DNA of 64,000 bases from Nannochloris sp. 'desiccata' (lineage: Eukaryota > Chlorophyta > Trebouxiophyceae > Chlorellales > Chlorellaceae). The notes beneath the pieces are model-generated. The model was not told the DNA's origin and ran no database searches. It saw nothing but the letters and a program-made list of their open reading frames with translations. A program made the position numbers and the translations under genes. The stretch spans positions 62,001 to 126,000 of the forward strand of contig JAGTXX020000007.1 of NCBI GenBank assembly GCA_019044685.2. Direction: 5' to 3'. This document shows, one piece after another, positions 22,227 to 33,011 of the stretch (position 1 is the stretch's first letter; the number at the start of each line of letters is the position of its first letter).

Positions 22227-24599
22227 ATGCCTGACGTTGAGGCGGCTGTCAAGGAGATTGTGGGCACTTCTGGTGATGCAGATGTTCTCAACTATGTCAT
22301 AAGTATCCTAGATGATGAGTCATTCGAGTTTGGTGACGATGCAGAAGAAGCCTTTGAAGCCATTGGCCCATTGCTGGTGAGAGCTGTTCTTTTTATCTTT
22401 TGTTATTTATCGCTTATGTTATAGCTATTCTACTACTATGTTCCCATAGATCATCTTCTATACTTCTCATTCGTCCGCTTTTGTCCTCTAAATAATCTCC
22501 TCCAGGTCGGTGGCGGGTGTGCTGCTGACGATGCTGCCGCTCATGACCTATGCCGCCAACTCCAACGAAAACTTGAAACCAGTAACACCTCTGCTAATAG
22601 AACAACAGCGAACGGAGCCGCAGGAACGGGAGTGAATGGAGCCAGTAACGGCACTAGTAATATCAATGGAAATAATAGTAGTAATAATAGTAATTCTGGA
22701 TTTAGAGCTCTAGCTGGTGGACCTATTCTAATGGACGACATGACGTCAATCAACTTACACCCGAGCGACTCCTTCTCCGGAAAGCATCTGATCCAAGGGG
22801 TCTTTCGTGAAGGCGCTGAAGAAGATTTTTCTCTTATGAGCGATAAAGACGCTGCTAAAATGAAAAAACAGCACGAAAAAGCAGAAAGAGCTCAACGTGC
22901 AGCTTTAGAAGCACATCAAGCGGCCGCAGCGGCAACATTAGCAGGCGAGAGAATCGAAGTGATGCGTAATTGTGGTGGTCCTGCTGTACGAGATGTCCAT
23001 TTGAGTAATATCTCAGTCAGTAATGGTGGCGCTGATCTCATTGCTGACGCGGATATTGTGCTTACGTATGGAAGGCGGTACGGTCTGGTAGGTCGAAATG
23101 GTACTGGCAAAACAACTTTCTTACGTGCTCTCGCATTACGACAACTACCTGGGTTACCTTCAAACTGCCAGGTGTTGCATGTAGAGCAGGAAATTGCAGG
23201 AGACAAGACCTCTGTGCTGGATGCAGTGCTGGCATGTGATACCGAGAGAACGGAATTGATGGATGAAGAGGCAGAATTATTGAAAGAAAGTACTAGTAAC
23301 GCTGCTTCTAGTACGTCTAATAGCGCAGAGAGGTTAGCTGAAATAGCCAAAAGATTAATAGAAATTGATGCACATGACGCTGAAGCACGTGCAGCTGCAA
23401 TTTTAGCCGGGTTATCTTTTGACACTGCCATGCAGCGGAGACCGACATCTTCTTTAAGCGGTGGTTGGCGTATGCGTGTCGCTTTAGCCCGTGCACTGTT
23501 TGTGCAGCCAGATATTTTACTCTTAGATGAACCGACGAATCATTTAGATCTACATGCTGTGCTATGGCTGCAAGAATATCTTTTAAAATGGCCAAAAACT
23601 GTCGTTTGTGTTTCCCATGCTCGTGAGTTTCTAAACGCGGTTTGTACAGATATCCTGCATTTACATTCACGTACGATTGTCACATACCGTGGCAATTACG
23701 ATACTTTCGAGAAAACCGCCAAGGAACGGCTGCGGTGCGCCAAAGCGCAAGCTGAATCGCTTACCGCTCGTAAAGCACATATGCAAGCGTTCATTGATAA
23801 GTTTAGATATAATGCTAATAGAGCGGCATTGGTTCAATCAAGAATCAAGGCGTTAGAACGTATGGCAGAGGTTTCTGAGTTTGTAGATGACCCGGAATAT
23901 TGTTTTAAATTCCCCACTCCACCAGATCCTCTTGGGCCACCAGTCATCTCATTTACCGATGTGTCGTTTGCCTACCCTGGAGACCCTGGTAATCCCGTAC
24001 TATTCAAAGATTTGAATTTTGGGATAGATACAGAATCAAGGTTATCTATCGTAGGACCCAATGGAATTGGTAAATCTACACTCCTGGGTCTAATTAGCGG
24101 CACTTTAGAGCCAACCAAGGGCCGGGTCTACAGAAATCCGAAACTAAGGTTGGCTATATTCTCACAACATCACGTCGATGGGCTGGATTTAGCGCTCACT
24201 CCGTTGCAATATATGGCAAAATGTTTCCCGGAAGCCAAAGATCCAGTGCATAGAGCTCACTTGGCAAGTTTTGGTGTTGGAATGGAATTGGCAGCACAGA
24301 CAATGTACACTCTGAGCGGAGGCCAAAAATCTCGTGTCGCTTTAGCAAAGATCACATGGACAAAACCTCACATTTTGTTGTTAGATGAACCGTCAAATCA
24401 TCTAGACATTGATGCTATTGATGCGTTGATAGCTGGGTTGACTGAATATAAAGGAGGTGTATTAATGGTGAGCCATGATGAATTTTTGATCAGTGCGAGC
24501 GTTGATGAACTGTGGGCGGTTGAAGAAGGGAAAGTGACGGTATTTCATGGTACTTTTGATGATTATAAAAATAGATTAAGGAAATTGAGGCAACTCTAA
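22227..24599 (+). CDS. ABCF3: ABCF-family ATPase (GCN20/ABCF3 type)
   Basis: Soluble twin-ATPase ABC protein of the GCN20/ABCF3 group, which acts on ribosomes. Exons 22227-22376 and 22506-24599 (GTGAGA...TCCAG) join in phase 0; 747 aa. The N-terminus has the acidic segment usual for this group, then an Asn/Gly/Ser-rich low-complexity insert. ABC domain 1 has GRNGTGKTT, SSLSGGWRMRVALARAL and LLLDEPTNHLDLHAVLWL. ABC domain 2 has GPNGIGKSTL, YTLSGGQKSRVALAKI and LLLDEPSNHLDIDAIDAL, with an HDEF switch. There are no membrane segments, so it is not a transporter. The ATG at 22227 is preferred over an upstream TTG in frame. Confidence 0.93.
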
Positions 24600-25041
24600 A
24601 TATAGGGAAAGGAAGAAAATTGGATCATCATTCTTCTTCTTCTTCTTCTTCTTCTCTTTCTCTCTCGTTCAAAAATCTCTCTCCTCTTCTTCTCTCTTCT
24701 TCTCCTTCTGAAGATGTTATATGTAGTGTTGATTTGATAAAGTGTGTAAAGAATTGTTGAAGATTTTTTTTTTTGAGGAGGGTTTTTTTCCCCAAGGGTT
24801 TTTGGGTTTACGGTTTAAGGTTTAGGGGTGAAGGTTTAAGGTTTAGGGTTTCTTTTTAGCGAAGCTCCTTGATGACGCGTGAAGCTGTTGATTGAAGCTG
24901 GCAGTCTTAACATTTCTACCTAAAATAATCTTAAAATAACTTGCTGCACTCTAGATCAATGCAATGTTCCGTGCCCATCTGATCACCTCGTGCTGACAAA
25001 AGAAAGACAGAGATGATTTAAATTTCCAGTTCAAGATTACA
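24600..25041. repeat. Microsatellite and degenerate plant-telomere-like tract
   Basis: Between two plus-strand genes. A (TTC)n run at about 24630-24653 leads into CT-rich sequence to about 24710. At 24803-24851 there is a decayed array of GGTTTA(A/G)GG units, including GGTTTAGGG and GGTTTAAGG, equal to the plant-type telomere motif TTTAGGG with substitutions. The rest holds no gene. Confidence 0.6.
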
Positions 25042-28011
25042 ATGTGCTCTCGCCAAAACCAGCATTTGCTGCTTCTAGTGATTAGTGTGCATTTAATGAG
25101 CTTTCATATCCACCATGCTAATGCTGCATCCTACAGAATCGAAGCTACTGGAAGTTTAGTTGGTAAAATGCCAAGTGATCTGGGCATTGGATTCGGTTTT
25201 GCAAATGAAAAAGGCAACTCGTTCACTTGGCTGCGATATCTCGGCACATCCATGGCTAGAGTATTTATTCAGCCATTTATCAATTCCGGAGATCCTTCCA
25301 GAAATACAGCCAACTGGAGAAACTTTGCTTCCAACTCATGGAGCTCCCAGCGTCTCAAAACTTACGGTGATCAATATGGCCGTGCTTTTGATAATTCTGA
25401 AGTCGTTAGCGAGCCCTTTTGGCGTTCTGCCGTCTCAGGTATGCGTCAAAACAGTAATGACTCTGGGAAAGAGTTTTTTACTTGGCTTGTAGAACAACTC
25501 CCGGTGCGATGGGCTACATTGTTGTCGCAATTAGAAACAACTAATAGTGGTGCGTTTTTACGTCAAAAAGGCAACCCTGAGTATATTATAACCAATTTAA
25601 AACAACAGGGATACACAATACTCGCTTTATTTGATTTTCGCTGCGATAATTTGCCTTTTCTAAGCAGCGACCCCAACAGCGGAGACTATTGGAAAGAGCG
25701 ATGGGAAGAATATAGGTTGATGTATATTGGCGCTCGTTGGATGGCTAAATTTGATGTTACTATTGTACAATTATATAATGAACCTGATAAAGAGAATGAC
25801 AAATGCATGGATCCTACAAAATGGTCTGATCACATGAGAATAAGATCACAAGCAATTCAAGATGGCTATGCAGATTTTTCTGAATTTTCTTCTACAAATG
25901 GTGGTGGTTTCACTATAGTACCTCAAATATGGAGTCCAACAACAGCTGCAGCTTGGTCCGCAGAATACGCCCCTGCAACTATGTCAACGATGAATCTGCC
26001 TTTTCCTGGTAGTACGGTCAACACCAGTTGGAAAGCAGCTGATGGTTATTCTTTCCACCGTTATGGCAGCTTCTCAAAAAACCCAACGTGTACAGTCTTT
26101 GCCCCTCGTTGTTGGCCTGCTGTAGGCTATAATATTCGTAGATCTTATGATGTCGTAAGACGAAAGCTAGCGGAAACTGGAACTTGGAGAAGTTTGCCAG
26201 TGGGCATTTCAGAACTTAATTGTTTCACAGGTGCCGCTGCAGATAATTCCTCAATGGAATATTTTAGGGGCAAACACGTTATGGATTACCCTAGTTCTGC
26301 TACGTGTTTAGCTGCACAGGTAGCTGGTTTTGCAACTACAAATGATCCACCTGCGTTTATTTCTGTACATAAATTTGTACAGAATTTGGGGAGTAATGCA
26401 GGTGCAAGTCGCAGCAAATCGCGCACTGGAAAGAACGGTAAGAGAGAGAAAGAGAGAGAGATCACTTCAATAAATTACTAGCAGAAATGCAATATTTTTA
26501 ACTTACAAGCCCACCAACTTTTAACTTTTCTTCTACGCCTTGCTCTTAATTTTGAGTTTTCCTTTCTATTTTCTTATCACCTCTATTTCTTTAAGTTCTC
26601 AGGTCTATTCTATGGAGATACAAGTAATTTACCCCATATTGTTACCGGATCTACCATGTCTGGCGAAGCCTACCGCCTTATTGCTACTAAAAATCTATAT
26701 TCAAAAAGTACCTATGGTTTTATTTCCAAGGGGACACTTACTATTAACGGAGGGTCCAGATTGAGTATATTTGCAGTAGATGACAGTACATCGTACTATG
26801 TCTACGTGATTAATGAATCTGCGAGCTTAAATGATGTGAAAATCAACTTTGCACCTCTGATTCCGCAGCCAAACCCTTGGTCTTTTGTCGTAGCATCTGG
26901 AACTGGAATCAATCCGACACTGCCTGCGTCGACTCTACATGGAGAAGTAGCCTTTCAAAAGCTTCTGGGAGAAAGTTTAGAGCTTAGATTTTCGCATCCA
27001 CCTGCTACAATGTTCCGTTTCTCTGTTCCCAAGGTGCCCACATTAAGATTGGAGGCGGAGCCGAGCGGGGATGCGACTCTGTGGGGTACTAGCGGCACTG
27101 GTGAGAATTTCTCTACCTTGCAAGTAACTAGCGCTGATGCGATTGCAGTTACAGTACTTAAATTTGATATTTCTGGTCGTACTGGAGATATCGGCATTGT
27201 CAATGCTGTACTTCAACTGCACCTCGAATCGTGTTCCAATGCCGAGCCACAAGTAGTGACTGTGTTGGGTTTAAAAGATGCAAATTGGGATGAAAATACC
27301 GTACAATGGAGTTCTATTTCAGCTTTAAAACCAAATCCTGGACCTTTGCTTACTACCACTGATAATTTCATCAACTGGTGGGTGAATCCCCCACCGGCAG
27401 TTGCCGGTTATATCACTGTTCCACCAAGCTCTTCCCTGCCTGCAAATGGCACTAATTTGGCACTGGATTTGACTGAAATGGTTGTTAAAGATGGTATTAC
27501 AAGCTTTTTGCTCGTGAAAATGAGAAGATATGATCAGAGTTTAGGTCTACCGCCATCTCAACTTCCCGCTGAACTTGTAAGTTCAACGTATACTTTTGCA
27601 TCAAAAGAAGCCCTGGTACCTGAATATCGTCCTAAACTAGTGCTGGCGTATCAGGTGACGGAGAATTTCTCACCTCCAGTGAGTCCACCGCCACCTCCAG
27701 TTCCTCCACCGCCATCACCGCCTTTGTCACCACCACCGCCGCCACCTCGTCGACCCCCTCCACTTCGTCGCCCACCGCCACCTAGGAAAAGACCACCGCC
27801 ACCAAATAGAATACCACCACCACCTCGGAGAAGACCACCGCCACCTAGGAGAAGACCACCACCACCTAGGAGAAGACCACCACCACCACCGAGGAGAAGA
27901 CCACCACCACCTAGGAGAAGACCACCGCCACCCAGAATAATAGTAAAACGCCCTCCTCCGCCAAACCCAATTAGGAGAAGGAAGCCGCCCCCCCCCAAGC
28001 TTGTCGGTTGA
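25042..28011 (+). CDS. Secreted clan GH-A-like glycosidase with DNRLRE domain and Arg/Pro-rich tail
   Basis: Exons 25042-26437 and 26603-28011 join G|GT in phase; 934 aa. Residues 1-29 are a signal peptide. Residues about 30-480 look like a (beta/alpha)8 glycoside hydrolase: IVQLYNEPD (Glu247 after Asn, the acid/base position) and PVGISELNC (Glu391, the nucleophile position) fit clan GH-A, though I cannot place a family number. After a beta-sandwich-like linker, residues about 590-830 have features of a DNRLRE domain: TLRLEAEPSGDATLWG, AVTVLKFDISG, LGLKDANWDENTVQW and LVKMRRYDQ. The last about 110 residues are Pro-rich with repeated RRRPPPP units, like the rod of pherophorins or other hydroxyproline-rich wall proteins. 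A secreted, wall-bound polysaccharide-degrading enzyme is inferred. Confidence 0.78.
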
Positions 28012-28640
28012 ATAGAATATTAATTGATTAAATAAAATGAAGTAACTTATTTTTTTCACATTGGATTTTATGACGTGTAAATAACATCTTTCAATTTAAA
28101 CCAGGTAAATTGACGTGAGTTCCAGAGTGCACTTGGCGCCGAGGCAGGTTTTACAGGGAAGAAACTGATTGGAGATTTATTGCAGTAAATAAAGGATGTT
28201 TAAATCGCTAACCTTAGCTGCAGTGAATATATGTGATGAGATGCTGCATCCATAGAATGCAATGGCATGGTGCATTCATGCAAGAAATTAATAATGGATC
28301 ATGGACTCTCTACAAAACCAAGCCACCGCCTCCGTCAGGACGAATTTTTAGCTACTAGTCAGTCGACCCTAATTCCCTCTCTTCTTTCCTAATATCCTTT
28401 AACTTCCAATATGAGTAATATATCATATAGACACCAGCATCGCTTTATGAACCGCTCGCAATGACTGCTCGCATTTACATGGATGATAGCATATTTATTT
28501 AGTGGGGCTTTCAAAGGCGCTACGCTCCTTAATTTTCCTATATGTATCATATTGGAACGCAACTATGTGTTCTAAAGCTTAAATAGAGCTGATATGAAGC
28601 TTTTGATTGATTGAGGATCTTACATGTGGCCCAGTCCCAC
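28012..28640. other. Gene-poor intergenic DNA
   Basis: 629 bp downstream of the secreted glycosidase gene. No ORF, RNA gene or repeat stands out before the hairpin-dense block. Confidence 0.4.
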
Positions 28641-29600
28641 CGCCCTGGTGAGAGAGTCAGGTGACTCGCAGGCTTCCCTATAACATGGGAATGTATAAAA
28701 AGTAGAAAAAAGACAAGAGTCTAGAATTGAGGTTAGCCAACCCAAAAACATAAGCATGGGGCGGTGAATATGCAAAACGCCACCAACCACCATACCTGGC
28801 GGTAATGAGCAAAAGGCAAAAACCCTACATTTTAACTCAAGAAAGGTGATAGATAACCAGAGATACTTTGATTACCCATCAATACAACATAAAAAATGTT
28901 GAGCAAAGAATGAATTCTTCACTGGAAAGGATCCAGATCCATTTTTCAGGGTCTGAATGAAAAGAGCGGCGTTTCAGAAACGCCACTGGGAGGTATGATA
29001 AGAAGCACCATACAAAAAGAGGGGTTTTATTGGTGATAAATCAGTCAAGTAAAACCAGGTCGTGCAGAAATCTCTGCGCGAGTATTGAAAGAGTAGAGAA
29101 AAAGCTGCCCACCACCAATCCACGGCATATGACGGTGAATATGCAAAACGCCACCAACCACATGCAAGGGAATGATGTTGGACCTCTCATCACTACTCAG
29201 TTGAGGAACGAGGTTTCCCTGCGTTGTTTTGCTGAGATAGCTTAATCAATAAAAGATTATTGATGGTAGAAATCCTGCCTCCCAGTGGGTGGCAGCATCG
29301 GGGCTCGATGGCGAGCACCCGAATATGGGGGTTAAAAAGTCAGCGTGATGGAGTCCAGCGGACCCGGGGGCTGAAGAAGCTCGAATATAGAGGTGAGTTA
29401 TGAGGCTCTCCATCTATCTTCGATCTGTGAAACAACGTGCAGAGGTTGATTTCTGAGGTGTTGTTAAACTGCCGGTTAGTTGAGAAAATAAATCCTCAAA
29501 TACCGCATTATCAGAGACCGCGCGGCCTCAGATAGCTCCAATATAATTAGAGCTATAATATACATCCCCCGCTGACGGCGAAAGCACGCACGGGAGAGTT
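28641..29600. repeat. Hairpin-dense noncoding block with a 29-bp direct repeat
   Basis: An exact 29-bp direct repeat, starting CGGTGAATATGCAAAACGCC, occurs at 28762-28790 and 29133-29161. Many short perfect hairpins are interspersed: GAGTC-AGGT-GACTC (28654-28667), GGCGTTT-CAG-AAACGCC (28968-28984), CAACAT-AAAAA-ATGTTG (about 28884-28900), CTGCC..GGCAG (29275-29295), CGGGGCTCG..CGAGCACCCG (29299-29321), and ATAGCTC..GAGCTAT (about 29532-29556). No long ORF is present. This looks like structured noncoding RNA or the untranslated part of a mobile element, but I do not recognise the family. Confidence 0.5.
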
Positions 29601-29676
29601 TTAGTTTGTCGATCAAAGAATGCTAACGAAAAAAATATTTTTTTCGCTGAACACCTTTGATATATAACCCCAGCAC

Positions 29677-29725
29677 TTTGAGAGGGAGCCAATTAACAAA
29701 AGAAGTTAATTGGTTCCCTCTCAAA
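29677..29725. repeat. Near-perfect 21-bp inverted repeat (stem-loop)
   Basis: Arms 29677-29697 and 29705-29725 are complementary over 21 bp with one G-T pair, separated by the 7-nt loop AAAAGAA. The left arm begins TTTGAGAGGGAGCCAATTAA. A TATATAA box lies 17 bp upstream on the plus strand (29660-29666). It is much stronger than expected by chance and unexplained by any gene. Confidence 0.75.
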
Positions 29726-29866
29726 ATAGCTAGAATTGGATTGATTGCCGGGGAACCTGTTTTTTGTTAAATTTTTATCATAGTGCTCAAATTTAATTAA
29801 GTAGATGTCACCACAACTCAAACTTTCGCAAGAGACATCTTGCAGGGACTAACACTCCCCCTTTTC

Positions 29867-29947
29867 ATCGAAAGGTCACCGGTTCAAGCCCGGTATTGAG
29901 CAACAGAAGCTCGATTAGCTCAGTTGGTTTAGAGCGTTCGACTAATA
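29867..29947 (+). tRNA. Circularly permuted tRNA-Ile(AAU) gene
   Basis: The 3' half (29867-29902: position 38 to discriminator A73) lies upstream of the 5' half (29909-29947: positions 1-37), separated by six bases (ACAGAA). Joined at the 37/38 position the two make a complete cloverleaf. The acceptor GCTCGAT/ATTGAGC has one G-U pair. The D stem is GCTC/GAGC with the loop AGTTGGTTTA. The anticodon stem TTCGA/TCGAA is fully paired. The anticodon loop is C-T-AAT-A-A, and the variable loop is AGGTC. The T stem is ACCGG/CCGGT with the loop TTCAAGC. T8, A9, G18-G19, G26, T54-T55-C56, A58 and A73 are all present. The A box (TAGCTCAGTTGG, 29916) comes after the B box (GGTTCAAGCC, 29881), the hallmark of permuted tRNA genes. 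T runs at 29948-29952 and 29956-29961 would stop Pol III. No CCA is encoded. No normal-order partner half is found nearby. Confidence 0.8.
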
Positions 29948-29961
29948 TTTTTCAATTTTTT

Positions 29962-30588
29962 GACAGCTTTATTTCAAATCTTGGAGTTTACACCCCATGT
30001 CCGATCGAATGAAACACTTTTCAGCTCAATCAGACATCACTGGGAAACGTGACGGCACTTTCTTCCATTTTTGCCTCCCGCGTGAAGGAAAGAAATTTAG
30101 AATATGTCGCCCTACCTGTGTTATCATGCTTTATTTTGGGGTAAAGAAATTAATATCATCAATCATGGGACAGTCTGGCTACCAGAACTGCCGTTTTGCA
30201 ACGTCCAATTATTGTGCTCATTCTGTCAACGACGGGGGGAGGTTACTGCTACTAATACAATTCAATGCCAAGCTGCCTATTTTTGCATATTTCACAATGT
30301 ATTGGTGCATTTATCAATGATCAGAAACTTGGAAACAACCGGATCGCAAGGCAGCGCATCTTTTTTTCGTCCTCAATCCCACTAATCTGTCGTCAGCGGC
30401 TGCCTCAGGCTGATCCTGGGCTTCTTCTATTAAAGACGCCAAGAAATAGCTAAGCTGGCACATTTGCAAGATTAGTAGGATTATTTTAGATTTCAAATAT
30501 TTCTAACCCGCCAGAATTAAGGTTATTGTTCTTTATAGTTCCTCTATTTTTTTGTGTGATCAGTCTAAGTTAATCTTGATTAAAAAAG
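29962..30588. other. Intergenic between the permuted tRNA and the Mic60 gene
   Basis: 627 bp, with overlapping open frames of about 90-107 codons (for example 30104-30385, Cys-rich, with CNVQLLCSFCQRRG) that I cannot match to any family. Probably 5' flank of the Mic60 gene. Confidence 0.4.
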
Positions 30589-32758
30589 ATGTTGCCTCGC
30601 TCCAGATCGAGCGCCAAAAGGGCGATTGCACTGTTAGAAAGAAGCATATCATCATCAAAGCACACCTTGAAACAGGTAAGTTTTATTGAGAGTTTTTAAA
30701 CCCAAAGTGACGATTTCATCCAAAACAAAATCTTCGCTCCTCGACAACTCACCTCAGGAGTCCCTACTTTCTTTACAGACCAAAGGGACATCAGCTTCAT
30801 CAGGATATGTCCGAAGCCAACCCAAAGTTGAGCTCCCTCCTGACGCCAAAGCTACCCCTGCTGCCATGCCGAAGCCTCCATCACTGTCAGCAGGAGCACC
30901 ACCAAGCAGCGGTGCAGTATCCAGCTCCGCTTCTTCATCATCTTCCTGGCAATTAAATCCTTCAATTCCTGTAGACGTACGGCTCTTGGGAGCTGGTGCC
31001 TTGGGTGCAGGGGCCTTACTTTATTCTCTCAGCGGCAGCGGTGATGGTGATGACCCTGATAAAAAGAAAAGTATTGGAGAAGCAGGACACGCTGAAGAGA
31101 ATGTGTTTGTGATACAAGATGAGAGTACATCACAAGTAGAAGCAACGAAGCAACCAGAAGATTCTGATTCTCATTATCAGCAGTCTAAACTCGAGACTCC
31201 TTCTTCTGCTGGTGAACCTGACGGGACTGCCCCACAGACAGAAGAAGAAGAAGGAGGGGAAAGTCTAGCTGATGGAAAAGAGGAGCCAGCCATAGTAGTG
31301 GATAGCCACGAAGTCTTAAAGATGATAGAAGACGTTCTCAGTAAACCAGCGGAACAAATGCTTAGTGAAGATGCAGCTGCAGTCAAGAATCATGATGCGA
31401 ATGATATAGCAAAGACGTCAAGACACAACAAAGAAGATGTTCAAGCGGCACAAGTAGCAATCACAAGTGCAATGTCAGAAAATGCAGCTGAATCCATTTC
31501 TAGTGATATTGTGAAAGCTTCTAAAGGAGTTGACGCGATGAATCCTTCCAGTTCTTCTTCTTCTTCTCATAAGAAAATTAACTCTCGCTCTCCTGAGCAC
31601 CATGGAAGGCCCACCAAAGAACCCTCATGGACCTCTCCTTCGCATTCACCTTCCTCCCCCACGCCTGTCTCAGACTCTCTCGCATCTGCTTCAGCAACCT
31701 TGGCAGGCGTCAGTCCCGATGTAATGAACATACTAGGTCTTCATGCAGACCTAACAGCTGCTGGTCTTCTATCGGACGCTGTTAAAAATGGTGTTGGTCC
31801 GGGCGATAACTGGGAAGAGTACGCGTATAGACACAAACAAGCTGAATCTGATGCGGAAATATTGGCATCTTTACTTGATTCTGCAGCACAGCATGTGAAG
31901 AAACAAATCACAGCAGCACAAGCAGCGGCACGTGCAGGACGTACGGAAGCAGAAGAGATAAAAAAAGAAGCAGCTGCGCAAGCTGAACGCTTTCGTGATG
32001 CTCTAAGGGATGCTTTGAAGAAAGCGGAAGAAGGGCATAGGGTGCAAATGAATCAACAAGCTGAAAAACTGGCAAATGCGCATGCTGAAATGACTGTTCG
32101 GGAAAGAGTGGAGAGACAAAAAATAGTTGACGATCTTCGAAAGAAGCTTGGTGCGTTGGAACGAGCCTTAGAAAAACGTGGAGATGCTGCACGGGGTAGT
32201 ACAAGAGCGCATCGTATGGCACAGGGTGCTTTTGCTCTACAGGAAGTTCTGGATAAAGGAGGAAAAGTAGACGGGGCTGTTGAATATTTAACGACCGCTT
32301 GTGGCAGTGATCCTTTAATCAGTGCTGCTGCGCGTGCTTTGCCACGTGGAAAGAGAATTTTGACCCCTACACAGCTTACAGATGAGTTTGATGCTGTGGA
32401 GAGGGTAGCAAAAGAACTGAGTTTGCTCCCAGCTGGGCATGGAGGCATGCTCAGTGCTGCTGTGGCCAAGATGGTCTCGAAATTAAAATTAAAAGAAAAA
32501 CCCAATTCGTATTCTCAAGTACTCAACGGCAATGGTACTAATGTTGGAATTGATGCGAAGTTAGGTGAAATTGAAGCTGAGGTAGTTAATGGCAGGTATA
32601 CTCAGGCAGCGAAGAACCTAGAAGAGGCAGTCCAAGGGACCGCAGCAGCATTGGCCGTGAAAGACTGGGTTGAAGCAGTGAGAGCAAGGGCAGCAGCTGA
32701 GCAAGCTGTGGCAGTGGTCGAAGCGCATGCAGCGACAGCCGCTTTGAGTCTGGCGTAG
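30589..32758 (+). CDS. MIC60: MICOS subunit Mic60 (mitofilin)
   Basis: Inner-membrane organiser of mitochondrial crista junctions. Exons 30589-30675 and 30779-32758 (GTAAGT...TTACAG) join in phase 0; 688 aa. Exon 1 supplies a mitochondrial presequence (MLPRSRSSAKRAIALLERS). A single Gly/Ala-rich membrane helix (LLGAGALGAGALLYSL) follows at about residue 105. The middle is acidic and Ser-rich, then a coiled coil (AEEIKKEAAAQAERFRDAL, MTVRERVERQKIVDDLRKKL). The conserved C-terminal mitofilin domain has MAQGAFALQEVLDKGG, LISAAARALPRGKRILT and GRYTQAAKNLEEAVQGTAAA. The domain order and length fit the family well. Confidence 0.9.
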
Positions 32759-33011
32759 GGATGATCTTATGGTTTTTTTAATTCCTTTGTAAAGAGTATT
32801 GTATGATACTACTTGGCAGTTCTTGGGCAACAAGTCACAGAGTGACTTTGGCGTCAGACTTGAGAAGAAAAGAAATGAAAATGCTCTGCCCTCAGTCCGA
32901 ACAAGACATTTTGATGTATGAATGCTATGAAAATTCAATCATGTATATCTTCTAAGTGTAGCTTAGAATGGTGCTGTCTTCACAATCGATAACTAGTAAT
33001 TCAAAATAGTA

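Noticed and set aside
27651..28059. Gly-rich or Trp/Arg-rich minus-strand ORFs opposite the Pro-rich tail
   Set aside because: Direct mirror of the CCN proline codon repeats on the other strand.
29462..29854. Solo LTR of a Copia-like element (TGTTA...TAACA)
   Set aside because: The flanking 5-mers (GGTGT and CTCCC) are not a duplication, no primer-binding site follows, and no pol sequence is near. Kept only as a weak finding about the boundary.
29845..29859. Anticodon-arm-like hairpin GGGA-CTAACAC-TCCC (Val-AAC-like loop)
   Set aside because: No matching D arm or acceptor stem lies upstream, and the tRNA 3' half next to it pairs perfectly with the downstream Ile 5' half instead.
29948..30200. 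Normal intron-containing tRNA-Ile with 3' half downstream
   Set aside because: No TTCAAGCC-type T arm or matching ATTGAGC acceptor strand occurs downstream of the 5' half.
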